NCBI GenBank assembly: GCA_963808965.1 | Contig: CAWEHU010000002.1 | Coordinates: 1 to 52,585 of the forward strand | Direction: 5' to 3' | DNA length: 52,585 bases | From: CAWEHU01 sp963808965 | GTDB taxonomy: Bacteria > Pseudomonadota > Alphaproteobacteria > Acetobacterales > Acetobacteraceae | Part shown: positions 34,482 through 43,508 of the stretch, in pieces | Layout of the letters: each line of letters opens with the position of its first letter | How positions within the stretch are numbered: position 1 is the first letter of the stretch | Notes under the pieces: model-generated | Database searches by the model: none | What the model saw: only the letters and a program-made list of their open reading frames with translations | Told to the model about the DNA's origin: nothing | Program-made: the position numbers and the translations under genes

Positions 34482-35465
34482 ATGGAAATGATGAGCATGG
34501 TTCCAGATCAGGCCCTCGCGCGCATGGTCGTCGAGGAGGGCATCCGCGAGTACTTCGCTGCCAGGCGAGAGCGGATCGAGCCATTCGTTGACTGGCATTT
34601 CTCGCTGCCCGGCTCGCTGCGATTGCATCGCGCGGCGCTCGGCTGGGACCTAGTACGCGCGCCGTTGAACCTGGTCCTCGCCGGGCCGCAATTCGGCCTT
34701 CACGCCGTCGGCCGAGCTGCGAAACGTGCCGGCGCGACCCGCCTGGCGGCCTCGATGGAAAGCCGCAACATCACGCTTCGCACCCGGGTCGCGCGGGACA
34801 TCGAGTGGGCGATCGCCACGGAGTTGTTAGAGCTGCCCTGGCGTCAGGACGATCGAGTAGCCACGCGTGACGCCTTGGCCGAAACGATCCTCGCCGAACC
34901 TCGACTGACCGAGGCGTTGCACCCGGTTCTGGCGGCCATAGGGGAGCGGGCGGCGGAGCCTGCCTACCGCCAGCGGTTGCAGGAGACGCTCGGCCGCTAC
35001 GCCGGCACCCGCGACGCCGCCGCGGAGATCACGACTTCGCTGCTTACGCTCGGTGCTGGCGCGATTGCGCTCAAGCAGCTGACCCCCGGCGTGGTCACCC
35101 TCGGCCCGGCTCTGGCCGGGATGCTCGCGCAGCAAGTGGCGATCGCCTCATTCCCGCTCGGGGCCGGGCTGGGCGGAGTTCGGTATAGCCTCTTCCCGGC
35201 GGCCCCGTCGTTTGGGCTCGTGGCCGGCCTGACCGGCGGCGTGGCGCTGGCCGCGAGCGCGCTCACCGCTTTCGCGGGCGTCGTTGCAGACCCGGTGCAG
35301 CGCCGCCTGGGCCTGCACCGCAAACGGCTGCTCCGGTTGATCGATTCGCTCGAGCGGCAAAGCTTCGATCCCGCCTCGCCCGCCTTCGCGGCGCGAGACC
35401 ACTACGTGGCGCGCTTGGTGGACCTTTTCGACCTGCTCGGCGCGGCGCACCGCTTGGCGCACTGA
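34482..35465 (+). CDS. Hypothetical helical protein, probably DUF6635
   Basis: ATG 34482 follows GCGAGGGTCG. 327 residues: VVEEGIREYFAARRERIEPF, DWHFSLPGSLRLHRAALGWD, VRAPLNLVLAGPQFGLHAVG, then DIEWAIATELLELPWRQDDR and a Gly/Ala-rich, apparently membrane-associated stretch FPLGAGLGGVRYSLFPAAPS, FGLVAGLTGGVALAASALTA. The opening resembles the DUF6635 proteins of Acetobacteraceae. Function unknown. Intact and alone. Confidence 0.75.
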   Translation: MEMMSMVPDQALARMVVEEGIREYFAARRERIEPFVDWHFSLPGSLRLHRAALGWDLVRAPLNLVLAGPQFGLHAVGRAAKRAGATRLAASMESRNITLRTRVARDIEWAIATELLELPWRQDDRVATRDALAETILAEPRLTEALHPVLAAIGERAAEPAYRQRLQETLGRYAGTRDAAAEITTSLLTLGAGAIALKQLTPGVVTLGPALAGMLAQQVAIASFPLGAGLGGVRYSLFPAAPSFGLVAGLTGGVALAASALTAFAGVVADPVQRRLGLHRKRLLRLIDSLERQSFDPASPAFAARDHYVARLVDLFDLLGAAHRLAH

Positions 35466-35633
35466 GGAAGAACGGCTGGACCAAGGCGAGAATGGCCGGC
35501 GCCGTCGCCTCGCCGCCTAGGGCCCAAACCGTCGCCTGGATCCGGCGGATTCGGCCGAATGCCGCCTAGCGCCGCTCTTTCCTCGGAACCAGCGCACACC
35601 ACCTCCTGATGGTAAGACCAAGGGAGGCCCTTT

Positions 35634-36099
35634 ATGAGCCATGGCCCTGACCTGGCCGCGGTACGGCCAAGACTTGTCGGGCTGAATCACGTCGCGCTGG
35701 AAGTTGGCAACGTGGAGGAAGCGCTGGCCTTCTATGGGCGGATTTTCAGCTTCACGCTACGAGGGCGACAGCCCAGGCGGCCTTTATCGATCTTGGCGAT
35801 CAGTTCATCGCATTAATGGAGGGACCACTTCGGGCGGAGCGCGGCCACCGTCATTTCGGCTTGGTGGTTGCCGATCGGTCGGCAGTCCGCACGCTCGCTG
35901 CGGAGGCTGGCGCCGAGTTGCTGGACGGCCCCTTCCTTGACTTTCTCGATCCGTGGGGAAATCGCATCGAGATCGTTGATTATTCGAGGTCCAGTTTACC
36001 AAGGCACCACATGTTCTGCGGGGAATGGGACTGGAACTGTCGAAAAGCGATAAGGCGCAACGGGAGTTGGCCGAAAAAGGAATGGGTCCAGAGGCGTGA
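35634..36099 (+). pseudogene. VOC (glyoxalase/bleomycin resistance) family protein, frameshifted
   Basis: ATG 35634 follows GGGAGG. Part one, RPRLVGLNHVALEVGNVEEA, LAFYGRIF, is a VOC opening with a metal His. Frame changes near 35750-35790 break it. FIDLGDQFIALMEGPLRAER, GHRHFGLVVADRSAVRTLAA and FLDFLDPWGNRIEIVDYS follow, and after a further shift VQFTKAPHVLRGMGLELSKS with a stop at 36097. About 150 residues when repaired, a normal VOC length. Role in the family: metal-dependent isomerisation, dioxygenation or drug binding. Confidence 0.83.
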
Positions 36100-36269
36100 C
36101 GCTCTCGTGCCGGAGTAGAGAACGGGATCTCCGCCGGGATCGGCGCAGCAACGAGCGTTTGCCGAACATCGATCACGAGGTGAGTGCGAAATTGAAGGGT
36201 TCGCGGCCTGGCTCACGCCCTCCTCCGATTGGCAAGCCGACCAGCCCACGCCATCAAGACGTGATTATG

Positions 36270-37514
36270 TCAGCGAGCCACTCTTGCCTGGAGAAGGGTC
36301 TGGTAGAGGTCAAATGTAGCACGCGCGATCGCGTCCCAACTGAAATGCTGCAGCACCCGTTGCCGTCCCGCCCTCCCGAACCGCTCTCGCATCGCTGGGT
36401 CGTGGGCGAGGTGGTTGATCGCTTGGGCCAGCGCGGCGGAAAAGGCGTCCGGGTCCTTCGGGGCAAAGGTGCCGGGCTCGAGCTTAGGGTCGACCAGCAA
36501 CCCGGTCTCGCCTGGCACGACCACCTCCGGGATGCCGCCCACGCTGGACGCGACAACAGCGGTTTCGCAGGCCATTGCCTCCAAATTGATGATGCCGAAC
36601 GGCTCGTAAACCGAGGGGCAGCAGAACACGGCGGCGTGCGAGTAGAGCTGGACCACTTCCGGCCGGGAGACCATCTCCCGAATCCAGATTATGCCCGGCC
36701 TGTTCGCCGCCACCATGGCCACGCCCTCCTCCATTTCCCGCCCGATCTCTGGCGTGTCCGGGGCGCCGGCGCAGAGCACGATCTGCAGGTCAGGGTCGAT
36801 CGCGGGAATCGCGCGGATCAGGTGAATTATGCCCTTTTGACGGGTGATGCGGCCGACGAAGAGTAGGTAGGGGTGGCTGGGGTCCACGCCGTGACGAGCG
36901 AGGGCGTCGCGCTCCTCGGTCGGACGGTATTCTTCAGGGTCGATGCCATTGTGGATCACGTGGACGCGGTTGGGAGCCACATCGAATAGGCGCAGCAGGT
37001 CGTCCCGTGTCGCGCCCGAGACGGCGATGACGGCGTCAGCCGCCTCGATCGCAGTACGCTCCATCCACATGCTCAAAGCGTAAGCGTTGCCGAGTTGCTC
37101 GACTTTCCACGGCCGAAGGGGCTCCAGCGAATGGATTGTGATCACGTACGGCACGCTCCAGAGCTGGCTCGCGACCAGCCCGCCCATATTGGTGTACCAG
37201 GTGTGGCAATGGACCACGTCGGCATCGAGCCGGTCCTTCGCCATGGCGAGCGAGCGAGCGAAAGCGTCCACGGCGCCGACAAACCGCGGGTCGGTGTTAT
37301 TCTTGGCCTCCTCCCACTCCGGGTAGCCACGGACTGTGAGGTCCCCCTTTCTGTTTTGCTGCTCGCCAAAGCAGCGCACTTGCACCGGGACCAAGCGAGC
37401 CAGCGCCTGACTGAGATATTCGACATGGACGCCCGCGCCCCCATAGACGTGGGGCGGGTACTCCCTGGTCAGCAGCGCGACCTTGCGTAGCGGCGCAGCC
37501 AACCGCACGCTCAT
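36270..37514 (-). CDS. glgA: Glycogen synthase, actinobacterial type (GT4)
   Basis: 414 residues of a GT-B glycosyltransferase: KVALLTREYPPHVYGGAGVH, VEYLSQALARL, DADVVHCHTWYTNMGGLVAS, VIHNGIDPEEYRP, YLLFVGRITRQKGIIHLIRA, and the nucleotide-sugar site VYEPFGIINLEAMACETAVV, ASSVGGIPEVVVPGETGLLV. The short form without the starch-synthase N-terminal domain of E. coli GlgA fits the Corynebacterium-type GlgA/GlgM group, which uses ADP-glucose to extend alpha-glucan or to make maltose-1-phosphate. No glgC, glgB or glgE is in the window. Intact. Confidence 0.9.
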   Translation of the reverse strand: MSVRLAAPLRKVALLTREYPPHVYGGAGVHVEYLSQALARLVPVQVRCFGEQQNRKGDLTVRGYPEWEEAKNNTDPRFVGAVDAFARSLAMAKDRLDADVVHCHTWYTNMGGLVASQLWSVPYVITIHSLEPLRPWKVEQLGNAYALSMWMERTAIEAADAVIAVSGATRDDLLRLFDVAPNRVHVIHNGIDPEEYRPTEERDALARHGVDPSHPYLLFVGRITRQKGIIHLIRAIPAIDPDLQIVLCAGAPDTPEIGREMEEGVAMVAANRPGIIWIREMVSRPEVVQLYSHAAVFCCPSVYEPFGIINLEAMACETAVVASSVGGIPEVVVPGETGLLVDPKLEPGTFAPKDPDAFSAALAQAINHLAHDPAMRERFGRAGRQRVLQHFSWDAIARATFDLYQTLLQARVAR

Positions 37515-37660
37515 GCCTGTAGCTGGTTGATGCGCGCCTTCATCCCTGACGAAGTTCCATGGCCCTGCTCAAAGATGCCCGCCGAGGATGAGACGGTTCT
37601 TGCTTCTAAACGTCAAGCAGCTTGCCGGCGTAGTCGATCAGTCGCTCGAACCAACGCAGC

Positions 37661-38093
37661 TTAAATCGAACTCCAGAGCGCGCGCTGGATCACCGCCGTC
37701 GAAAGCCGGACCCGAGCACCGACAGGCCCACAATCAGTACCCCGGTCGCCGCCAATTGGCGATACCGTGCTCGAAGCGCGATTAGGCACGGTCGTGCTCT
37801 GTGCCATTGGACAAGATCTCGGCCCGCCCTCGGAGCATGACCCAGCCGAGTTTCGCCCAATCATCATCGTAGTGATCGCCCACCACCGCCGCCGTGGGAT
37901 TCTTGGCGATGTTTCTCATCCGCCGGAGTCGTGCCCGGGTTTCTCTTCGGCTTCTGGTCGATGGTGGTATAGAGCGCCGAGTCCGAGATCGCGAAGCATA
38001 TCGGCACGACGTAGGGAATGGCGCGGCTGTTGACGGTCGCGAGATGCCCAACAACGTGACAATCAAAAATTGACGCACTGGGTTGGTCAGCAT
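37661..38093 (-). pseudogene. PPOX-class (pyridoxamine oxidase/F420-dependent fold) protein, multiple frameshifts
   Basis: ATG 38093 has a strong GGAGGAG site. The frame shifts after NPVRQFLIV: HLATVNSRAIPYVVPICFAI, SDSALYTTIDQKPKRN are in a second frame, RRMRNIAKNPTAAVVGDHYD, DDWAKLGWVMLRGRAEIL in a third, and LIALRARYRQLAA in yet another before decay. The order fits the Rv0121-like PPOX family of flavin- or F420-binding split-barrel proteins (about 140 residues). At least three one-base changes. Likely non-functional if the sequence is right. Confidence 0.75.
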
Positions 38094-38239
38094 GAGCGTC
38101 TCCTCCGGAAAGTGGAGAACCGCCTAAAGGGATGAATTCAAGGTGGGATCATATCCTGCGTTGAACAAAGTAGATGCGGCACTCTGCTGAGGTGCGGCAT
38201 CGAGTTTCTCAGCAATGGCAGCGCGGCCTCGGAGATGCG

Positions 38240-38400
38240 TTCGGCGGCCTCCGCATCGTGCTTGAGTTGGCGAAGAGTGGCCCCTGGGCCGCGACGCAGC
38301 TCGTTCAGCGGCTCAGCGCCGAGCGCGTACCGGTGATCGAATTTGGCACCAATACCGCGAATTTTCCCGAGCCCACCAAGGCGGCGCGCGCGGCCGAGGA
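38240..38400 (+). pseudogene. Phage terminase large subunit fragment
   Basis: The plus strand reads PWAATQLVQRLSAERVPVIE and FGTNTANFPEPTKA, matching the nuclease part of large terminases (a Trp-Ala-Thr-Gln-Leu pattern, then the FGTNTANFSEPTK-type segment). About 50 codons are recognisable, without the ATPase. This is a prophage scrap; a small-terminase-like gene lies 11 kb away at 49282. Confidence 0.5.
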
Positions 38401-38451
38401 AAACCACCTATCCCTGCGAGTGCCACGGCTTGCTATCGCTACAATTACGAC

Positions 38452-39575
38452 TTACGAGGGGGGCGCCGTCGATCTGCGTTCTACAAAGTCCGGGGCGAGA
38501 ACCGGCACCGGAGGGCCTCCGGCGCTACCTCCCAGTCGCGTCAGAAGATAATCGGCGGCCAACTGGCCGATTTTATGGTTTGGCACCCGCATTGTGGTCA
38601 GCGGCGGCGTGATTTGGGCTGCGATGGCGACATCATCGAAGCCGGTGATTGATAGATCCTGGGGGACAAGCAAACCCATCGCCTGTGCTTCGAGCAGGGC
38701 GCCGATTGCGAGATAGTCATTGCCGCAAACGACCGCGCTGGGCCGCGGTCCGTCAGAGCTCAAAATCGCACGCATGCTTTCGCGACCGAAGGCAATGCTC
38801 CACGCCCCCTCTGGAAATGCTGCGGCCGTATTCCGAGGCCCTCCGTCGCCAATGCCTCGCGTAGGCCGGCGAGGCGGGCTGTGACGCGGTCATTCCCCTC
38901 AGTCGGCTGGATGATGACGCCGAAGATTCGGTGCCCAAGCGCGAGCAGATGCTGCGTGATTGCGTGGAACGCAGCACGGTTATCGAAGCCAATGCAGGGA
39001 TGCGGGCTGTCAGGACGGTAGGCGTAAGTGATGACATAGGGCACGCCGCGTTGCGCGATAATCGTGAACACCTCGGTCGGCTGCGTCTCGCCGGCCAGCG
39101 CCAGAGCCTCGACGCCGCGGGCCAGCATCGCCCGGACATGCCGCAAGGCCTGCGCCTGGTCGTAATTCGAGCAGCCGAGGAAGAGCGTCATGCCGCGCCC
39201 GGCAAACACATCCTGCATCGCTCCGACCTGTGCGGCGAAGATCTCCTGGTCCAGCGTCGGGATTACCGCTCCGGCGATGTAGCTGCGCCGGGATGCAAGG
39301 GCACGCCCAGCCGGATGCGGCAGCCATACGAGTGATGCGGCGCACGCCAATACGCGATCGCGGATAGCCGGCGCGACCTTCTCCGGGTCATTGAAGGTTC
39401 GCGAAACGGTCGCGGTCGAAACGCCAGCAGCCCTGGCCACGTCCGCCAGACGCGGCGCTCGCGCGCCGGGTTGCGATCGCCTTCGCGCGCGTTCCGGCCT
39501 TTGCCCGGGCGTAAGCTCCTCGGCTCCAGCTTCCCCGCCCGACCTGTGCCCGGTCAGCGGCCTCGCGGCATTCAC
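38452..39575 (-). pseudogene. LacI-family repressor, one frameshift
   Basis: Start chosen at GTG 39575, preceded by GAGGAGG; the frame is open upstream. A Pro/Arg-rich leader precedes the helix-turn-helix APRLADVARAAGVSTATVSR, then SYIAGAVIPTLDQEIFAAQV, LGCSNYDQAQALRHVRAMLA, YVITYAYRPDSPHPCIGFDN. The frame changes in a C-run near 38806. It continues as FGRESMRAILSSDGPRPSAV, VCGNDYLAIGALLEAQAMGL, LSITGFDDVAIAAQITPPLT. It resembles GntR/RbsR-type regulators that bind a sugar acid or pentose. Divergent from the aldolase-MFS-kinase operon with LacI-type palindromes between, so very probably its repressor. Confidence 0.88.
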
Positions 39576-39633
39576 GGTGATCCCTCCTCGGCTGGCCGAC
39601 GGCGCGGGCGTCGTCCCGTCATGTCGCACAAAT

Positions 39634-39647
39634 TGTAAGCGCATACC
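39634..39647. promoter_or_regulatory. LacI-type operator half of a pair (near repressor gene)
   Basis: TGTAAGCGCATACC, centred on CG at 39640-39641, matches the TGTAA.CG.TTACA pattern in its left half and weakly in the right. It lies 60 bp upstream of the repressor start. Confidence 0.5.
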
Positions 39648-39723
39648 TAAGCTCAAGCAACATAACGCCATATCATGGCAAAAGGTGGGTTGACGTAGCT
39701 CGTCTAGTAGGGGCAGACGATGA

Positions 39724-39737
39724 TGTAAGCGATTACA
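39724..39737. promoter_or_regulatory. LacI-type operator upstream of the aldolase operon
   Basis: TGTAAGCGATTACA is a near-perfect palindrome centred on CG (39730-39731), the hallmark of LacI-family operators. It is 24 bp before the aldolase ATG and 90 bp, about nine helical turns, from the similar site at 39634, so looping by one repressor tetramer is possible (inference). Confidence 0.68.
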
Positions 39738-39761
39738 AACCAAGCAAGGGAGCTGACGCCC

Positions 39762-40559
39762 ATGTTTCGTCCGAATGTCCTCAAGGCTCGGCTAGCCGCT
39801 GGCGAAAGCGTCTATGGCGCCTGGGTGGGCAGTGGATCGCCGACTAACGCGGAAATCCTGGCGCATGTCGGGTTCGACTTCCTGGTGATCGACCAAGAGC
39901 ACGGCTTGGCATCGATCGGCGATGCGGCGGCCGCTCTGCGCACGACCGAGTCCTCTCGGACGCCCTGCATCGTGCGTGCGCCCTGGAACGATTTGGTCTG
40001 GCTGAAGCGCATCCTCGACGCGGGCGCCGAGGCGGTGATGATCCCTTCTGTCGAGTTCGGAGCGGAGGCGGGGGCAGCGGTCCGTGCCTGCCGTTATCCG
40101 CCCCTGGGCAGCCGCGGCTACGCCGCATCCGTTATCCGCGCCTCCACCTATGGGCTCGAGCCGGACTTCCTCGCCAAGGCGAACGAGAATTTACTCATCG
40201 TCTTGCAGATCGAGTCCGCGGCCGCGGTGGAGCGGGCCGCCGAGATCTGTGCCGTTGAAGGCGCCGACGTGGTCTTCATCGGAGTCAATGATCTGGCAGG
40301 CTCCATCGGCCGGCTGGAGCAGCTTGACCATCCTGATGTGCGCAGCCTGGTCAGGCGGGCGGAGGACATCATTCTGAGTTCCGGTAAGCCGATGGGCACG
40401 GTGCCAAGCGCGGGCGCATCCTGGCAGGAATTGTTCGATCGCGGCTATCGCATGGTAGTCGGCCCGCACGACGTCGCCTTGTTGCGCGATGCCGCACGGC
40501 AAGCCGTGCAGGAATACGCCGGTTTCCGCAACGGCCGCGCCTCGTCCGGCAAAGGTTGA
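39762..40559 (+). CDS. HpcH/HpaI-family aldolase
   Basis: ATG 39762 has AAGGGAG upstream. 265 residues of the class II pyruvate aldolase family: ARLAAGESVYGAWVGSGSPT, FDFLVIDQEHGLASIGDAAA, metal and pyruvate site IVLQIESAAAVERAAEICAV and VVFIGVNDLAGSIGRLEQLD, and MIPSVEFGAEAGAAVRACRY. Such enzymes cleave 2-keto-3-deoxy sugar acids or 4-hydroxy-2-oxo acids to pyruvate plus an aldehyde. First gene of the LacI-controlled operon; the permease follows at 53 bp. Intact. Confidence 0.9.
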   Translation: MFRPNVLKARLAAGESVYGAWVGSGSPTNAEILAHVGFDFLVIDQEHGLASIGDAAAALRTTESSRTPCIVRAPWNDLVWLKRILDAGAEAVMIPSVEFGAEAGAAVRACRYPPLGSRGYAASVIRASTYGLEPDFLAKANENLLIVLQIESAAAVERAAEICAVEGADVVFIGVNDLAGSIGRLEQLDHPDVRSLVRRAEDIILSSGKPMGTVPSAGASWQELFDRGYRMVVGPHDVALLRDAARQAVQEYAGFRNGRASSGKG

Positions 40560-40612
40560 ACAGAACAGCGGCGCGAACCAGCGCGGCCGATAAACAAGGG
40601 AGAGAAACGGTG

Positions 40613-41926
40613 ATGGAAAACGGCAAACGCCGCGTGCCGCCACGCGTGCGACGGATGCAGACGATGGCGCTCGTGTTGCTGGTTGTCAGCGGCACCATCA
40701 ACTACCTGGATCGCGGCGCGCTCTCGGTCGCGAACCCGATGATCCGCAGCGACCTCGGCGTTTCGATCGGCGAGATGGGCCTGCTACTCTCCGCCTTTGC
40801 CTGGAGCTATGCGCTGGCGCAACTCCCGGTCGGCTGGCTGGTCGACCGAGCCGGACCGCGCGCGCTGCTGGGACTGGGCATGGTATTCTGGTCCTTGGCG
40901 CAGGCGACCGGCGGGTTCGTCACCAGCTTCGGCCAGTTCATCTGGGCCCGTATCTTCCTGGGCATCGGCGAGGCGCCGCAATACCCGACGGCTGCGCGCG
41001 TCGTGAGCAACTGGTTTGCGGTGCGTGATCGCGGCGTGCCCACCGGGATTTTCAACGCTGCCTCTCCGCTCGGCACCGCGCTCGCGCCGCCCATACTGAC
41101 CTTACTGATGCTCAGCTTCGACTGGCGCTGGATGTTTATCCTGATGGGGCTTCTCGGTTTGATCGCGGCCGCGATTTGGGTCTTGCTGTATCGCGATCCC
41201 GAAGCCTCGGGGCTCTCGGCCGAGGAACGCGCGTATCTGGCTGAAGGGGAAGAGCGCGTTACTTCAGCCAAGGCGACGTTTGCCGAGTGGCGCAGCTTGT
41301 TTGCCTATCGGACGACGTGGGGAATGATTTTGGGCTTCTTCGGATCGGTTTACCTGAACTGGGTCTACTTGACCTGGCTCCCAGGCTACCTCGAAATCGA
41401 GCGGCACATGAGCACGATCCGGACCGGCTTCGCCGCCGCGCTCCCCTTCTTCTTCGGCTTTATCGGCTGCTTGGCTGCGGGATGGTTTTCCGACCTCGTG
41501 TCGCGCCGGGCTACATCGCCGGTGCGCAGCCGCAAGATGCCGGTGATCGTGGCCATGCTAGGCATGGCGGTGTTCACCGTGCCCGCGGCACTGGTGGAAA
41601 GCAATTGGCTGGCGTTGGCGTGCATTTCGGTCGTGGTGTTCCTGGCCAACGCGGCGAGCGCCTGCTCCTGGACGCTGGCGACGGTCGCCGCACCACCCAA
41701 TCGCGTCGCCTCGCTGGGCGCCCTGCAGAATTTCGGCGGCTTCCTGGGCGGCGCGTTGGCGCCAATCCTAACTGGCTTCATCGCCCAGGTGACGCATTCA
41801 TTCGTCCCGGCATTGCTGACCGGGGCTGCGATGGCATTCGTCGGGGCGCTGATGTACCTGTTCGTGGTCCGGAATCCGATTCCGGCCGAGGCCGGCTCCG
41901 CCGCCGTGCTGGAGCAAGCGGCGTGA
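40613..41926 (+). CDS. MFS transporter, anion:cation symporter (sugar-acid permease) family
   Basis: ATG 40613 with AAGGGAGAG upstream (GTG 40610 also possible). 437 residues with 12 predicted helices: MALVLLVVSGTINYLDRGAL, the loop motif GWLVDRAGPRALLGLGMVFW, FLGIGEAPQYPTAARVVSNW with the ACS-family EAP motif, and second-half GFIGCLAAGWFSDLVSRR. It resembles glucarate/galactonate/phthalate permeases (GudP/ExuT type), so a hexarate or aldonate is the likely substrate. Overlaps the kinase start as GTGA. Intact. Confidence 0.92.
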   Translation: MENGKRRVPPRVRRMQTMALVLLVVSGTINYLDRGALSVANPMIRSDLGVSIGEMGLLLSAFAWSYALAQLPVGWLVDRAGPRALLGLGMVFWSLAQATGGFVTSFGQFIWARIFLGIGEAPQYPTAARVVSNWFAVRDRGVPTGIFNAASPLGTALAPPILTLLMLSFDWRWMFILMGLLGLIAAAIWVLLYRDPEASGLSAEERAYLAEGEERVTSAKATFAEWRSLFAYRTTWGMILGFFGSVYLNWVYLTWLPGYLEIERHMSTIRTGFAAALPFFFGFIGCLAAGWFSDLVSRRATSPVRSRKMPVIVAMLGMAVFTVPAALVESNWLALACISVVVFLANAASACSWTLATVAAPPNRVASLGALQNFGGFLGGALAPILTGFIAQVTHSFVPALLTGAAMAFVGALMYLFVVRNPIPAEAGSAAVLEQAA

Positions 41927-42814
41927 TCGTTGTCTTCGGATCCATCAACGCCGATCTGATCTTCGCGATGCAGGATCTGCCGGGGCCCGGACAGACGCTG
42001 CTTGCCCGACAGATGCGGATCGAGGCCGGAGGAAAGGGAGCGAACCAAGCGGTCGCCGCCGCACGCGACGGCGGGCAGGTAATCATGGCCGGGGCCGTCG
42101 GCCGGGACAGCCTTAGGCAACCCGCGCTCGCCGGCTTGCAGGCGGCGAACGTGGACCTTTCGCGCATTGCAATCACCGAGCAACCGACCGGTTGCGCGTG
42201 CATTTGCACGGATGATGCAGGACGCAACCAGATCGCGGTAGCGCCCGGCGCGAATGCTCTGGCCCGTGCGGCGCAGGTCGAAGATGCGCTGCTTCACCCG
42301 GAAACGACCCTGCTCGTGCAAATGGAGACGGACCCGCGCGAGACCGCTTCTTTGATTTTGCGCGCTCGCGCTCGAGGCGCACGCGTGATCCTGAATTCTT
42401 GCGCCCGCCCTCGCCTTGGACCTGCAGGCACTGCGTGTAGTCGACTTGCTTGTGGTCAACGAGGACGAGGCAGTCTGGCTAGGACGTCACCTCGAGAGCG
42501 GCATCGATGCTTTCGCCCTGCGCGCCACGCTCGGCCTCACCGTGATCCGCACACTGGGCGGAGCCGGCGCGGAAGCAGCCGATGCTACCGACCGCATCCA
42601 TATACCGGCGCACCAAGTGCAGGTTAGGGACACGACGGCGGCCGGCGACTGCTTCGTGGGAGTGCTCGGCGCGGCATTGGACCGACGCGCGCCGCTCGCG
42701 GCAGCGCTTCGGCGTGCTGCAACGGCCGCAGCGCTCTCCTGCACCCGGACTGGCAGTCAAACAAGTCTGCCTGCAGCATTGGAGATTGACGCCGCGCTCG
42801 GCCCGACGCGTTAG
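41923..42814 (+). pseudogene. PfkB-family sugar kinase (ribokinase-like), frameshifted
   Basis: GTG 41923 overlaps the permease stop. Part one has VIVVFGSINADLIFAMQDLP, QMRIEAGGKGANQAVAAARD with the GGKGAN sugar motif, and AGAVGRDSL. One extra base near 42400 changes frame. LAPALALDLQALRVVDLLVV and NEDEAVWLG, then VRDTTAAGDCFVGVLGAALD with the PfkB DTxGAGD-type catalytic motif, complete it. About 297 residues when repaired. Ribokinases phosphorylate ribose; relatives act on deoxyribonate or 2-keto-3-deoxy sugars. With the aldolase and the permease it forms a carbohydrate-acid catabolic operon. Confidence 0.87.
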
Positions 42815-42858
42815 GCCTAGATTTGCACGACAAGCGGAACGCAGTTCGACCCATCTGA

Positions 42859-43329
42859 TTGACCGGCATCGCCATATCTCACCCACATTATTGCACGACG
42901 ATGGTGGAGTGGGCGCGGGCGTTCAGCTGTCCCGTGCATCTGTATGCCGAGGACCGGATGGGTAGTGCGCAGCGACCCCGCACTGCGTTTCTGGGGCGGG
43001 GAGACCAATGCAGTCCTACCCGGCGTTACGTTGATCCGCGCCGGTGATCACTTTCCCGGCGGAACCGTGCTGCACTGGCGTGATGGCGCAGAAGGACAGG
43101 GCGCTCTGCTGAGCGGTGACATTCTGCAGGTTACGCCCCGACGGAAATGTCAGCTTCATGTGGAGCTACCCGAATTTGACGCCGCTCCCGCCCCGGGTCC
43201 GTCGAGCGCATAGCAGCATCGGTGTCGCCGTACAAGGGTCAACGAATATACGGCGCGTTCTGGGAAGCGTTGTCGGCGCACAAGGCAACTCAGTCGGTCG
43301 ATGTTTATGTACGCGCGGCTAAGGGTTAG
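42859..43329 (+). pseudogene. MBL-fold metallohydrolase, N-terminally truncated and frameshifted
   Basis: Begins at LTGIAISHPHYCTTMVEWAR with a metallo-beta-lactamase-like HxH metal site lying where a protein of the family would be about 110 residues in. It continues as FSCPVHLYAEDR, after shifts ALRFWGGETNAVLPGVTLIR, GDHFPGGTVLHWRDGAEGQG, ALLSGDILQVTP and in other frames WSYPNLTPLP and SVDVYVRAAKG up to the stop. The missing 5' third and at least two shifts make it inactive. Just downstream of the kinase gene. Confidence 0.8.
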
Positions 43330-43508
43330 CTACTTTCGCAGGTGTGCTGCTAGCCCATGGTCCGTCGTGGCAGCCCGCACCGGAGCGGATCATGCTGCCG
43401 TGCGCCCCTTGCCGCGAACATGCTGCCGCCGCCCCTGTCGCATTCCGCAGCCTTGCACGGCGCGGCTGGCGTAAGGTCCTGATCTCGCGCGGACAAGGAT
43501 CGCCTGTC

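Noticed and set aside
34019..34498. Longer 159-codon version of the small minus-strand gene
   Set aside because: The upstream part overlaps the start of the DUF6635-like gene and lacks a ribosome site; the ATG at 34270 has a strong one.
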